47,790 nucleotides of DNA from Dehalococcoidia bacterium UBA2158 (GCA_002328185.1 DCWQ01000029.1:17343-65132), one strand, 5' to 3'. Shown: positions 24,514 through 33,132, counted from the stretch's first letter. Notes: generated by a model from the letters alone, not told the origin. Numbers and translations are program-made.

Positions 24514-25269
24514 GTGGATGGCGACTTGAGCAGAAGAAAAAAGCCGGAAGGCGTTGAGTTCTTGGATGACATGTCTCCGGCCCGGTATCTCGAGGAAACC
24601 TTATGGCCGTGAGAAAGTTCTTCTGCGGGTAGGGGCACCCGCGTGGGAGGTCTGGTCTCCGAGGGTTATTCTTCTTATGGACGGATATTCCACCCGGCCA
24701 TCGAAATGGTTGGTCGAGAAGGGTTCCCGTTTAGTTGGTCCACCATTGCGGAACAGAATGGACGCACGACTCACCCTGAGATGCGATATTGGCGCGTCGC
24801 GGGTATGCCGGAGCCTCACCCCCCGCCCACATTGGGAAGTCGGACCTGAGGAACGTACGCTGCCCATTGATGAGTGCCGCGTGGTTGTCGAATCAATGAG
24901 CCAGCACACTTCGACACCTGGCCGCTGTTACTTCTGTATCTGGGAAGGATTGGCTTCGTTGACCGCAGTCTTTACGGAGCTGCACTACTTAAATTTAAAC
25001 AGGGTGAATATCTGGTTTTCAGTGGACCTCTCGACTCGATCTCTTCTCCTGGTGAGGTAGGATATCCGTCGTTCCAATCGCCTTGTATCTGGTGGCCGGA
25101 GGGCCGGACTTGGTGCATGACAACCGACATAGACTCGGACAGCACCTATTCCGGCGGCACGGATGAATGCGTCCAGACCCTGCTAGATAACCCGGACTTG
25201 GAAGCGCTCCCGGCGGACATCGAGACGCGAATCGACCCAGCCGGAGACCCGGGCGACCTATTCAAATAG
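24514..25269 (+). pseudogene. Broken conserved hypothetical gene: one stop, two frameshifts
   Basis: Three reading-frame pieces join into one coherent protein. Piece 1 (frame of 24514): MSPARYLEETLWP, an in-frame TGA at 24610-24612, then GLVSEGYSSYGRIFHPAIE and TIAEQNGRTTHPEMRYWRV. After a run of six C at 24819-24824 the frame moves by one and continues PHWEVGPEERTLPIDECRVV and MSQHTSTPGRCYFCIWEG. At 24950-24951 (loss of one T) it returns to the first frame: DRSLYGAALLKFKQGEYLVF, SPCIWWPEGRTWCMTTDID, then a normal C terminus. The rebuilt protein resembles a family of about 250 residues of unknown function that I recall from actinobacteria and Chloroflexota, with its C-W-F-C-x-W-E-G and SPSLWWPEDRAWCVATEID-like blocks; that memory is not a search result. 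Sequencing error at homopolymers is an alternative to true decay. Confidence 0.7.
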
Positions 25270-25285
25270 CCGAGTGGTTTTTTGA

Positions 25286-27124
25286 TCAGGTCCGGTCGGG
25301 AATGTGTGCCGCGCCGTCGGCCGCTTCTTGCAGTTGTACGGCGGTGTTGATCATTGCTAGGTGGGAGAACGCCTGGGGGAAATTCCCGAGCATGGCACCG
25401 GTGGCGGTGTCGAACTCTTCGCTCAGCAGGCCCAGGTCGTTTGCGCAACCCATGGCCGCGTCGAAAAGCTTGCGGGCTTCGTCCGCTTCTCCAAGCTGGA
25501 TCAGGTTGTCCGCCAGCCAGAAGGTGCAAATGGTGAATGACCCTTCGGTCCCGTCCAAGCCGTCGTCGAAGTCGGTGTAGCGGTAGACGAAACCCTGCGG
25601 GCTGGTCAAGTCCGCTTGGATGGCCCTGATGGTGGAGCGCATCTTGGGGTCGGTGGCGCGTATGAACCCGACCAGCGGCAGCATCAGGTTGGCGGCGTCC
25701 AGATTAGTGCTGCCGTAGGACTGGACGAACGCCTGCCGTCCCACGGAAAACCCCTTTTCCATGACCTCGGCTCTGATCTCTTCCCGCACCTTTTTCCAGA
25801 CATCGACGTCGCCTGGCAGCCCCAGGTCTGTGGCCGCCTTGACGGCACGGTCCATGGCCACCCAGCACATCACTTTTGAAAAGATGAAATGCTGTCTGCC
25901 GCCCCTGGTCTCCCAGATGCCCTCGTCCGGTTCTTTCCAGTGGTCCATGACGAAGTTCACCACGCGGCGCAGGTATTCCCAGTATTCGGCGTCGACGTCG
26001 CCGCCGAATTTCCGGAAGATGTGGGCCGAGTCCATGATCTCGCCGTAGATGTCCAACTGAAACTGGTCGTAGGCCCCGTTTCCGATGCGCACCGGCCGGG
26101 ACTTCTCATAGCCTTCTAGCTCCGGGATTTCGATTTCGGTGAGACGTCTCTCGCCACCAAGGCCATACACCACTTGCAGGTCCCGGGCCCGGCCTGAGGT
26201 GCTCCACTCCAGCCAATCTTTAAAGGCCCTAGTCTCGCCGGTGCAGCCGATGATAGAGAGGGCATAGAGGGCGAATGTGGTGTCTCTGATCCAAGTGTAG
26301 CGGTAGTCCCAGTTCCGTCCGCCGCCGATGGCCTCGGGCAGTGACGTGGTCGGGGCGGCCACCAGCCCGCCAGACGGGGCATAGGTGAGGGCTTTTAGAG
26401 TCAGCGCGCTGCGAAGAACCGCCTCCCGGTACTCGCCCTGGAAGGTGATCTGAGAGGACCAGGTCTCCCAGAACGCTGTTGTGTCTGCCAGTTCTTGCTC
26501 CAGTTCCGCCGGGGTTAGCGGCTCAGACCAGTGGGAGAACGAGAGCTGGTTGGAGACGGTGGCATAGAGCTTCTCCCGCTCAAAAATGGCGCCCCTGGCC
26601 CGGAACCCGTCGTTCACCACCGAAAGTGAGGCTGAGCAATAGACCGACACCGCATCGGCCCCGCCGTGGGCCATCCCGATGTTGGGGCTGCTCAATGAAG
26701 CGTGGGGCACGACAATCCCGTAATCGAACCTGGGGCAACATTCCATCTCGAAGTCCAGGCGACCTCTGGTGCAATGGAGGATGCGGACCACGCGCTGGAA
26801 GTCGGTTTCCTCCATTGGTTCCCTGGGCATTGCGATGTGGCGGTGGACCGGCATGAAGTCCAAGAGGACCCCAGCGCCGGTCCTGGTGGTGAAACTGGTC
26901 TCCAGGATATTGGTGTTGGGCAAGTAACGGCGGCTGGTTTCGGTGACGTTGGTGGGGGCCAGCTTGAAGAACCCTCCCTTGTTGGAATCAAGGATGCTGC
27001 TGAATAGCGCGGCCGAGTCGAACCTAGGGATGCAGCACCAGTCGATGGAACCGTCGGACCCGACCAGAGCCGAGCCGTGCATGTCGCTGATAAGTCCGTA
27101 TTCGTATATCGGTTTATAGGTCAA
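25286..27124 (-). CDS. Glycoside hydrolase family 15 protein (glucoamylase/trehalase-like)
   Basis: Cytoplasmic hydrolase of about 612 residues that removes glucose from alpha-glucans or trehalose. Residues 1-200 form the trehalase-like N-terminal beta domain (YEYGLISDMHGSALVGSDGSIDW, PRFDSAALF); the rest is the alpha/alpha barrel with GGGRNWDYRYTWIRDTTFAL near residue 275 and DEGIWETRGGRQHFIFSKVM near 415, which contains the catalytic-acid glutamate. No signal peptide. I take the TTG at 27124, two bases after the preceding stop, because homology starts at TYKPIYEYGL; the open frame extends to 27154. It is the last gene after transketolase, gnd and the zwf tail, so it may supply glucose to the pentose phosphate route. 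Confidence 0.88.
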   Translation of the reverse strand: MTYKPIYEYGLISDMHGSALVGSDGSIDWCCIPRFDSAALFSSILDSNKGGFFKLAPTNVTETSRRYLPNTNILETSFTTRTGAGVLLDFMPVHRHIAMPREPMEETDFQRVVRILHCTRGRLDFEMECCPRFDYGIVVPHASLSSPNIGMAHGGADAVSVYCSASLSVVNDGFRARGAIFEREKLYATVSNQLSFSHWSEPLTPAELEQELADTTAFWETWSSQITFQGEYREAVLRSALTLKALTYAPSGGLVAAPTTSLPEAIGGGRNWDYRYTWIRDTTFALYALSIIGCTGETRAFKDWLEWSTSGRARDLQVVYGLGGERRLTEIEIPELEGYEKSRPVRIGNGAYDQFQLDIYGEIMDSAHIFRKFGGDVDAEYWEYLRRVVNFVMDHWKEPDEGIWETRGGRQHFIFSKVMCWVAMDRAVKAATDLGLPGDVDVWKKVREEIRAEVMEKGFSVGRQAFVQSYGSTNLDAANLMLPLVGFIRATDPKMRSTIRAIQADLTSPQGFVYRYTDFDDGLDGTEGSFTICTFWLADNLIQLGEADEARKLFDAAMGCANDLGLLSEEFDTATGAMLGNFPQAFSHLAMINTAVQLQEAADGAAHIPDRT

Positions 27125-27126
27125 AA

Positions 27127-27381
27127 CTAATGCTGCCAGTTCCGGTCTAGCCAATCGCGTCCGTACTTGGCCAAGAACCGGTCAGCCTCTACAGGTCCCT
27201 TGCTTCCGATGGGATAGCCGGCCGGAAGCGGGGCGTCGGGCAGAGCCAGCCCCTGGATGGTGGGATCCATTATCTCCCAGGCCTCTCCGATCTCGTCGCT
27301 GCGGGTGAACAGAGATGCGTTGCCGTTCATGGCGTCTGGGATGGCCTGGCCGCCAGCGTTCGAATGGGCGTTGGGCGTCAT
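27127..27381 (-). pseudogene. zwf: C-terminal remnant of glucose-6-phosphate dehydrogenase
   Basis: An 84-codon frame whose last 65 residues match only the tail of G6PD: DAMNGNASLFTRSDEIGEAW, PLPAGYPIGSKGPVEADRFL and a closing W. The NADP-binding domain and catalytic core (about 400 residues) are absent here. Its ATG overlaps the gnd stop by one base (TAATG), so it is still likely translated behind gnd. gnd-zwf order is common in bacteria, which suggests a complete zwf once stood here and lost its 5-prime 85 percent, with gnd re-joined to the remnant. It cannot be active on its own as G6PD. A functional zwf may exist elsewhere. Confidence 0.8.
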
Positions 27382-28289
27382 TAATCAGACTTGCGGACGG
27401 CATGGCCGCCAAATTGGTTTCTGAGAGCCGCCAACAACCGCCCGCCGAAGGGATTGCTTTGCCGCGACCGGAACCGGGTCTGGAGGGACAGGGTGATCAC
27501 CGGTATGGGCACGGCCAACTCAATAGATTCATCAACGGTCCAACGGCCCTCGCCTGAGTCATCGACATAGGAGTCCAACGACTCTAGGGACGGGTCTTCT
27601 TTCAGGGCGTCGGCGGCCAGGTCCAATAGCCAAGAACGGACCACGCTGCCGTAGCGCCAAGTCTCCGCGATGGCCGGAAGGTCCAGAGCGAACTCCTCCT
27701 TAGCCGCCATCAGTTCGAAACCCTCGGCGTAGGCCTGCATCAGACCGTATTCCACGCCGTTATGGACCATCTTGGTGAAATGGCCCGCGCCGCTGGGACC
27801 GACCCGGCTATACCCCTTGTCGGGGGCCGGCGCTAGGGTGTGGAAGATGGGCTCAAGACGTGTGACCGCCGTTTCGTCTCCGCCGACCATCAATGAATAT
27901 CCCTCGGTTAGGCCCCAGATGCCGCCGCTGGTGCCCACGTCGATGAAGTCGATTCCCTGACCGGCCAACTTATCGGCGCGGCGCATGCTGTCCTTATAGT
28001 TGGCGTTGCCCCCGTCCAAGATGGCGTCTCCAGGGCTGAGCAGTTGAGCCATAGTATCGATGGTGTCCTCTGTTGGCTGTCCTGCCGGCACCATAATCCA
28101 CAGCGCCCTTGGAGCGGCGAGCCGGGATACAACGTCCCCCAGAGATGACGCACCTTCACCGCCAAAACCGTGGCTGGCCGTCACAGCGTCGGGGTCCCGG
28201 TCGAATGTGACAACGCGGTGTCCGCCGGCTACCAGCCGTTGGGCCATGTTTCCGCCCATTCGCCCCAGGCCAATCATTCCCAATTCCAC
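27381..28289 (-). CDS. gnd: 6-phosphogluconate dehydrogenase, decarboxylating (short form)
   Basis: Oxidises 6-phosphogluconate to ribulose 5-phosphate and CO2. The 302-residue length is that of the short (YqeC/GndA-like) group. Motifs: N-terminal Rossmann IGLGRMGGNMAQRL, LDGGNANYKDSMRRA near residue 95, DVGTSGGIWGLTEGYSLMVGG near 120, and the catalytic HFTKMVHNGVEYGLMQAYAEG near 175 with lysine, histidine and asparagine. GTG start at 28289 with GGAG eight bases before. Between a disulfide-oxidoreductase relic and the zwf tail; transketolase lies further upstream, so this was a pentose phosphate operon. Confidence 0.95.
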   Translation of the reverse strand: MELGMIGLGRMGGNMAQRLVAGGHRVVTFDRDPDAVTASHGFGGEGASSLGDVVSRLAAPRALWIMVPAGQPTEDTIDTMAQLLSPGDAILDGGNANYKDSMRRADKLAGQGIDFIDVGTSGGIWGLTEGYSLMVGGDETAVTRLEPIFHTLAPAPDKGYSRVGPSGAGHFTKMVHNGVEYGLMQAYAEGFELMAAKEEFALDLPAIAETWRYGSVVRSWLLDLAADALKEDPSLESLDSYVDDSGEGRWTVDESIELAVPIPVITLSLQTRFRSRQSNPFGGRLLAALRNQFGGHAVRKSD

Positions 28290-28345
28290 AGGCTTAACTC
28301 CTCAAGTAAAAAACAGGTAACTGATCGCCGTTGGATGGACGAAGA

Positions 28346-28792
28346 TTAGACAGGCAGCTGTCCGACCGCCCTCTGGAGCACCTCGGGCAGGGCCGAGTGC
28401 ACGTAGATCGACTGAAGGACAGCGTCCACCCCCCATCCTGCCCCGGATCACGTTCGCGGCCTCTTGGATTAATGAAACGGCGTCAGTGCCGACGGTCTAA
28501 CAGCCCAGAATCTCCCCAGTCTCAGGATCCGCCAGTACCTTCACGAAGCAGTTTTTGTCTTTGATCGAAGCACCGTAGGCCGTGTTCGAGTAGTCATAAG
28601 TGGCGCCGACGTAGGCCGCGCCCTGTCCCTCGGCCTCATGTTGGGTCATGCCCACGGACGCGACTTGTGGTGAGGCGAATACGGCGTGGGGCCTTTTTCG
28701 ATGATCGCGACCGATTGGCCAGCATCAGAGACATCCGCTGAGACCTCCAGGCCGGAGCCGGAACCGATCACGATAAGGTCGAACTTCCGCAT
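28346..28792 (-). pseudogene. Relic of a FAD/NAD disulfide oxidoreductase (dihydrolipoamide-dehydrogenase-like)
   Basis: Only the two ends remain. A good start (GGAGG five bases before the ATG at 28792) opens the FAD Rossmann strand RKFDLIVIGSGSGLEVSA and VAIIEKGP. Near 28683 the sequence jumps, in another frame, to the interface domain: HAVFASPQVASVGMTQHEAE, YDYSNTAYGASIKDKNCFVK, VLADPETGEILGC, then an in-frame TAG at 28499-28497, VGTDAVSLIQEAANVIR, a frameshift at six G (28434-28429), and VDAVLQSIYVHSALPEVLQR to a TAA at 28348-28346. The redox CxxxxC motif and about 300 central residues are missing. It lies 56 bases upstream of gnd and just after the transketolase stop. Confidence 0.82.
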
Positions 28793-28849
28793 CAAATCCT
28801 CCAGCCAAATGGCGGTTGGGCAGGGTCCGAGTTGTTTTCGAGCCGGAGG

Positions 28850-30862
28850 TTAACTGCCCCTGTTGACCAGGTTTCGGGCTTCTTGGGCGACCCGCTCCGC
28901 TGTGATGTCGAACTTCTCGTAGAGCACCCCGGCTGGGGCTGACGCACCGTAGCCAGTCATGCCCACGGAGGCGCCATCCAGTCCCACATAGCGTTCCCAA
29001 CCCTTGGTGGTGCCCGCCTCGACCGAGACCCGGGCCCGGACCGACGGAGGCAAGACCTGGTCCCGATAGTCTTTGGGCTGGTCGTCGAACAATTCCCAAG
29101 AAGGCATGGAAACGATCCTGGCCGCGATGCCTTCGCCTCCCAATGTCTGTCCGGCCTCGAGGGCTATGTGGACTTCTGATCCGGTGGCGATGATAACTAC
29201 CTGAGGGGGATCGCCGCTCTCCCAAAGGGTGTAACCGCCTTTGAGCGCTCCAGAAGCCGCTCCCAATAAAGAGCGGTCCAGCACAGGCAGGTTCTGGCGG
29301 GTGAATGCCATAGCGGTGGGGCCATCTCGGCGGTTCATAGCCGCGCGCCATATTTCTACAGTTTCGGTGGCGTCGGCCGGGCGGCTGACCACCAGGCCAG
29401 GTATCTCCCGCAGGGACATGACGTGCTCGACGGGCTGGTGGGTCGGTCCGTCTTCGCCGACCCCGATGGAGTCGTGGGTGAACACGTAGATCACCTGCTG
29501 GCCCATCAGCGCTCCCAACCGAATGGAGCCGCGCATGTAATCGGAGAATACCAGGAACGTCGCGGTATATGGGATGCCGCCGCCGTGCAGGGCTATGCCG
29601 TTGGCTATGGCGCCCATAGCATGCTCCCTGATTCCAAAGTGCACGTTGTGCCCAGAGTAATCTCCGGGACCGATGTCGCCTTGTCCATCGAGGAAGGTCC
29701 TGGTTGATGGGGCAAGGTCGGCCGACCCGCCGATGAACGCGGGTACGCCTTTTGAGATAGCATTCATCACCACGCCCGATGCCGAACGGGTGGCTATGGG
29801 GTCTGCTTTTTCGAACAAGCCTTTTAGGCCCTCTTCCCAGTCATCGGGCAACTGTCCGCGCAGGGCATCGTCTAGCTGTTTCGCCTCTGCGGAGAACGCC
29901 TCCCGGTACTCGCTGAAGGCGGCGTTCCATTCTGCCTGCTTGGCTTTACCTTGTTCAGCGGTTTGACTGAAGTGGGCCTGGGCTTCGGCAGGCACTGTGA
30001 ATGGCTCATCGTATTCCCATTTCAGGTTCTCTTTGGTCAGGGCGACTTCCTCGTCACCCAGAGGGTCTCCGTGGGCCGAACCCTTGCCGGCCTTGTTGGG
30101 GCTGCCGTACCCGATAACCGTGGTGCAGACGATGATGGTGGGCTTGCTGGTTTCTGTTTTGGCGGCTGTCAATGCAGTTGAAACCGATTCCACGTCCATC
30201 CCTTCGATGGGGCCGATCACGTTCCACCCGTACGCTCGGAACCGTTCGCCCACGTTCTCGCGGAAAGTGATATCGGTGTTGCCCTCGATCGAAATCTCGT
30301 TGTTGTCGTAGAGTATGATGAGCTTGTTCAAGCCCAGGGTGCCGGCCATTGAAGCCGCTTCCGATGCGATGCCTTCCTGAAGGTCGCCGTCGGACACGAT
30401 GGCGTAGGTATGGTGGTCGATGATCTCATGACCGAGTTTGTTGAAACGGTTGGCCAGCCAACGCTCGGCCAAGGCCATGCCCACGGCGTTGCCAACTCCT
30501 TGGCCCAGGGGGCCGGTGGTGGCTTCAACCCCTGGAGTCAGGCCGTGCTCGGGGTGCCCGGGTGTTTTGCTGCCCCATTGACGGAACTGCTTGAGTTCGT
30601 CCATCGGCAGGTCGTAGCCGTTCAGATGGAGCAGTGAATAAAGCAAAGCCGAAGCGTGACCGCAGGACAGGACAAAACGGTCGCGGTTGGGCCAGGTTGG
30701 GTCGGCGGGGTTGTGGGAAAGGAACCGGTCCCACAGCGCATAGGCCAGGGGCGCTTGGCCCATGGGAGCGCCGGGATGCCCCGATTTTGCCTTCTGGACG
30801 GTGTCTACGGCCAAGAATCTGATGGTGTTGACACAGAGTTGATCTAGGGCTTGGTCTGCCAA
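28850..30862 (-). CDS. tkt: Transketolase
   Basis: Thiamine-diphosphate enzyme moving two-carbon ketol units in the pentose phosphate pathway. About 670 residues, full length. N-terminal ADQALDQLCVNTIRFLAVDT and KAKSGHPGAPMG (substrate histidine), the ThDP motif SDGDLQEGIASEAASMAGTLGLNKLIILYDNN (about residues 150-185, GDG...NN), central HNVHFGIREHAMGAIANG with the glutamate that activates the cofactor, and DSIGVGEDGPTHQPVEH near 470. TTG start at 30862, with AGGGGG seven bases upstream; the open frame continues to 30961 but homology starts at the TTG. First gene of the operon that holds gnd and the relics of lpd-like and zwf. Confidence 0.95.
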   Translation of the reverse strand: MADQALDQLCVNTIRFLAVDTVQKAKSGHPGAPMGQAPLAYALWDRFLSHNPADPTWPNRDRFVLSCGHASALLYSLLHLNGYDLPMDELKQFRQWGSKTPGHPEHGLTPGVEATTGPLGQGVGNAVGMALAERWLANRFNKLGHEIIDHHTYAIVSDGDLQEGIASEAASMAGTLGLNKLIILYDNNEISIEGNTDITFRENVGERFRAYGWNVIGPIEGMDVESVSTALTAAKTETSKPTIIVCTTVIGYGSPNKAGKGSAHGDPLGDEEVALTKENLKWEYDEPFTVPAEAQAHFSQTAEQGKAKQAEWNAAFSEYREAFSAEAKQLDDALRGQLPDDWEEGLKGLFEKADPIATRSASGVVMNAISKGVPAFIGGSADLAPSTRTFLDGQGDIGPGDYSGHNVHFGIREHAMGAIANGIALHGGGIPYTATFLVFSDYMRGSIRLGALMGQQVIYVFTHDSIGVGEDGPTHQPVEHVMSLREIPGLVVSRPADATETVEIWRAAMNRRDGPTAMAFTRQNLPVLDRSLLGAASGALKGGYTLWESGDPPQVVIIATGSEVHIALEAGQTLGGEGIAARIVSMPSWELFDDQPKDYRDQVLPPSVRARVSVEAGTTKGWERYVGLDGASVGMTGYGASAPAGVLYEKFDITAERVAQEARNLVNRGS

Positions 30863-30964
30863 GATGGAACCCCCTAACGCCTGCGGTGCGAAATCGTGTA
30901 GTTCTAGATAACTGAAGCGCGGGCATTTAGGCCTATGCGCTCTGGATTTAAATGGGACCAAAAT

Positions 30965-30991
30965 CCCCAGGTTATGTTAGCGAACCTGGGG
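30965..30991. other. Nine-base-pair hairpin upstream of transketolase
   Basis: CCCCAGGTT and AACCTGGGG flank a nine-base loop about 105 bases before the tkt start. On the minus strand it is followed by ATTTTGG, not a clean T run, so it may be a leader hairpin or a weak attenuator. Confidence 0.4.
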
Positions 30992-31378
30992 CGTGTTGTC
31001 ACTAGTAAATAGACGTTAAGTAGAGGGCAATAACAGGTCTAATTGTGAAGAGAAATCTGAGCCGGGTTAGGACTCGATTTCGGATTCTCCGTCGGTTGGG
31101 GACAACGACCAAAGTGAGGAGTACTCTTCCAGGCGTTTACGTAGGACAAAAACCCGAGGGCTGGAAGGTCGGGCATTTAGTAAATCTCCTTGCAAAATTT
31201 GATGCCGAATCATCTATTCAGATTCTACGGGAGGATTCCACCTGTGGATTTAAACAGGAGATTTGATGAGACCTTCCGCTTTCGTATCCTTTGACGGGAC
31301 ACTCCCGGTCCTCAGTCACAGTCATGGTAAAATCCTGGCCACATTGCCGCCTGAATCCCGAAGCTACGGAGGCTTTCC
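30992..31378. other. Gene-poor gap between transketolase and the acyl-CoA ligase
   Basis: About 390 bases that are more AT-rich than the flanking genes. No convincing gene: the best plus-strand frame (31045-31266, 73 codons from GTG) has no binding site. TTGACG occurs near 31291 and TAAAAT near 31326, but 31 bases apart, too far for a standard promoter. Confidence 0.4.
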
Positions 31379-32977
31379 ATGGCTCCTGCATCTTCTCCCC
31401 GCCCGTCTCTGGCGCCCTATCCCGAAGAACCGGTCCAGGAAATATTGCGCCGTTCGGCGGAACGTTTTCCGGACAAGATCGCACTCATTGACGGGGACCG
31501 CACTTTCACCTACAAGCAGATGGAGGAGATGAGCGACCGGCTCGCGGCCGCCCTGGCTTCTGGCGGATTGGCGTTCGGGGACAGAGTGGGTGTGTTTGCG
31601 CCTAACAGCGTCGAGTTCGCCATCAGCTTTTTCGGGATATTGAAAGCCGGAGGAATCCCCAGCCCGGTGAACTCGTCTTACATCGAGCGCGAACTGGCCA
31701 ATCAGATGATCGATTGCGGCGCCACGGCCCTGATCGTCCATGAGGCCATGTTGGAGGTGGCGGAAAACGCCCGGGGCCTGGGCCTAGATGTCCGGCAATT
31801 GATCGAGATCAGGCCTGGTTCTCGAGAGCCAGGCTCATTTTGGGGAATGATCGAGTCTGCAACAGGCCGGCTTCCCGAATTTACTATCAACCCCAAGGTA
31901 GACCTCGCCGCCCTGCCCTATTCCAGCGGCACCACCGGGTTGGCCAAAGGCGTGGAGCTGACCCACTACAACCTCACCAGCAACGTCGTTCAGATGGAGG
32001 CCTGCCAGTTGGATGAACCCCTGGCGTCGGAAGAAGACGTGGTTCTGGTACACCTGCCGATGTTCCATATTTACGGGCTACAGGTATTGATGAACCTCTA
32101 CCTCTCAGTTGGCGCAACGCTGGTGATGATGGGGCGCTTCGACATGGGCGAGTTCCTGGGGCTTCTTGTGAAGTACAGGGTCACCCAACTTTACACCGTA
32201 CCTCCCGTGGGTCAAGGGCTGACCATGGTGCCCAGACTCAAGGAGCTTGACCTGTCGGCGCTGAAATGCGTCATGTTGGCGGCGGCTCCGACGTCAACGG
32301 ACCTGCAACAGAGGCTTTCGGATGCCATCGGAGCGCCTGTGATCCAAGGTTACGGGATGACCGAGCTTTCGCCGGCCAGCCATGTGGATTTCACGAGTGC
32401 CAGCCTCAATCGACCTGGCTCGGTGGGCCGCCTGACGGCCGACACCGAGGAGATGATCGTTGACTTGGAAACCGGGGAGACCGAAGTAGCCCCGGGCGAA
32501 GTCGGAGAGTTGCTAGTTCGAGGCCCCCAGGTTATGAAAGGTTATTTCAACAATCCCCAGGCCACGGCCGAGACCCTCACTGCCGATGCCTGGCTGCACA
32601 CCGGCGACATCGTTCGCGCCGACGAAGAAGGCTATGTCTGGGTTCTCGACCGCAAGAAAGAGCTGATCAAATATAAAGGGTTCCAGGTGCCACCCGCCGA
32701 GCTTGAAGGACTGCTTTTGAGCCACCCGGCGATCGCCGATTCAGCGGTGATCGGCGTCCAGGATGAGGAGTCGGGCGAAGTACCCAAGGCGTTCGTGGTG
32801 ATCAAAGAAGGCCAGTCACCGACCGGGGAAGAGATCATGGAGTTCATCGCCGGCCAGGTCGCCACCTTCAAGCAGATACGCCAGGTCCAGTTCGTTGACT
32901 CCATCCCCAAGAACCCCTCCGGCAAGATACTGCGCCGGGTGCTGATTGACCAAGAGCGGGGGACAACGCCCGACTGA
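31379..32977 (+). CDS. AMP-dependent acyl-CoA ligase (4-coumarate-CoA ligase-like)
   Basis: A 532-residue ANL-superfamily enzyme that activates a carboxylic acid as acyl-adenylate and passes it to CoA. Signatures in order: the P-loop-like LPYSSGTTGLAKGVELTH (about residues 179-196), GYGMTELSPASH (about 324), the hinge aspartate in TGDIVRADEEGYVWVLDRKK (about 407-426), IKYKGFQVPPAELE, and the catalytic lysine in PKNPSGKILRR near 515. GGAGG lies six bases before the ATG. Motif spacing and length fit 4-coumarate or medium- to long-chain acyl ligases; the exact acid cannot be told. No soluble domain fusion or membrane segment. It stands alone and could feed the acyl-CoA dehydrogenases and hydratase in this window. 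Confidence 0.92.
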   Translation: MAPASSPRPSLAPYPEEPVQEILRRSAERFPDKIALIDGDRTFTYKQMEEMSDRLAAALASGGLAFGDRVGVFAPNSVEFAISFFGILKAGGIPSPVNSSYIERELANQMIDCGATALIVHEAMLEVAENARGLGLDVRQLIEIRPGSREPGSFWGMIESATGRLPEFTINPKVDLAALPYSSGTTGLAKGVELTHYNLTSNVVQMEACQLDEPLASEEDVVLVHLPMFHIYGLQVLMNLYLSVGATLVMMGRFDMGEFLGLLVKYRVTQLYTVPPVGQGLTMVPRLKELDLSALKCVMLAAAPTSTDLQQRLSDAIGAPVIQGYGMTELSPASHVDFTSASLNRPGSVGRLTADTEEMIVDLETGETEVAPGEVGELLVRGPQVMKGYFNNPQATAETLTADAWLHTGDIVRADEEGYVWVLDRKKELIKYKGFQVPPAELEGLLLSHPAIADSAVIGVQDEESGEVPKAFVVIKEGQSPTGEEIMEFIAGQVATFKQIRQVQFVDSIPKNPSGKILRRVLIDQERGTTPD

Positions 32978-33063
32978 CGGTCATCCCCACCCGTCATTCC
33001 GGCGAAATCCGGAATCCACGCCAGCCAGGTTTGTCGAGAGTTGAAGGACTCGCGGAGAAGCGT

Positions 33064-33117
33064 AGCCCCCACCCTAACCCTCCTCCATTGCGATGGGGGA
33101 GGGTTAGGGTGGGGGCT
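33064..33117. repeat. Long C/G-rich palindrome
   Basis: Two 24-base arms (33064-33087 and 33094-33117) pair with a single mismatch around a six-base loop (TTGCGA). The arms begin AGCCCCCACCCTAACCC. It lies between two convergent genes (stops at 32977 and 33130) and may also serve as terminator. It is the best-preserved member of the C-rich family also seen at 14371, 14495 and 18835. Confidence 0.6.
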
Positions 33118-33132
33118 GATAGCTAACTGCTA
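33114..33132. repeat. AGCTGA-type short repeat overlapping a stop codon
   Basis: GGCTGATAGCTAACTGCTA ends in the stop codon of the flavin oxidoreductase gene (33132-33130), as the runs at 2121-2150 and 40730-40762 do with theirs. Confidence 0.45.

Noticed and set aside
24610..24612. In-frame TGA read as selenocysteine, given the SelA-like gene at 34217
   Set aside because: The same gene also has two frameshifts, no following SECIS-like hairpin was seen, and the SelA-like protein lacks the tRNA-binding domain of selenocysteine synthase.
24601..24909. Minus-strand ORFs at 24366-24638 and 24601-24909
   Set aside because: They lie opposite the stitched conserved plus-strand pseudogene and have no binding site or family likeness.
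28429..28440. CCCCCCATCCTG as a further member of the C-rich palindrome family
   Set aside because: It lies within the coding remnant of the disulfide oxidoreductase and has no inverted partner; chance likeness.
31045..31266. 73-codon plus-strand frame; its middle (HLVNLLAKFDAESSIQILRED) faintly recalls the HPr fold
   Set aside because: No ribosome site, no phosphoacceptor histidine motif, and the resemblance is too short to support a gene or relic.
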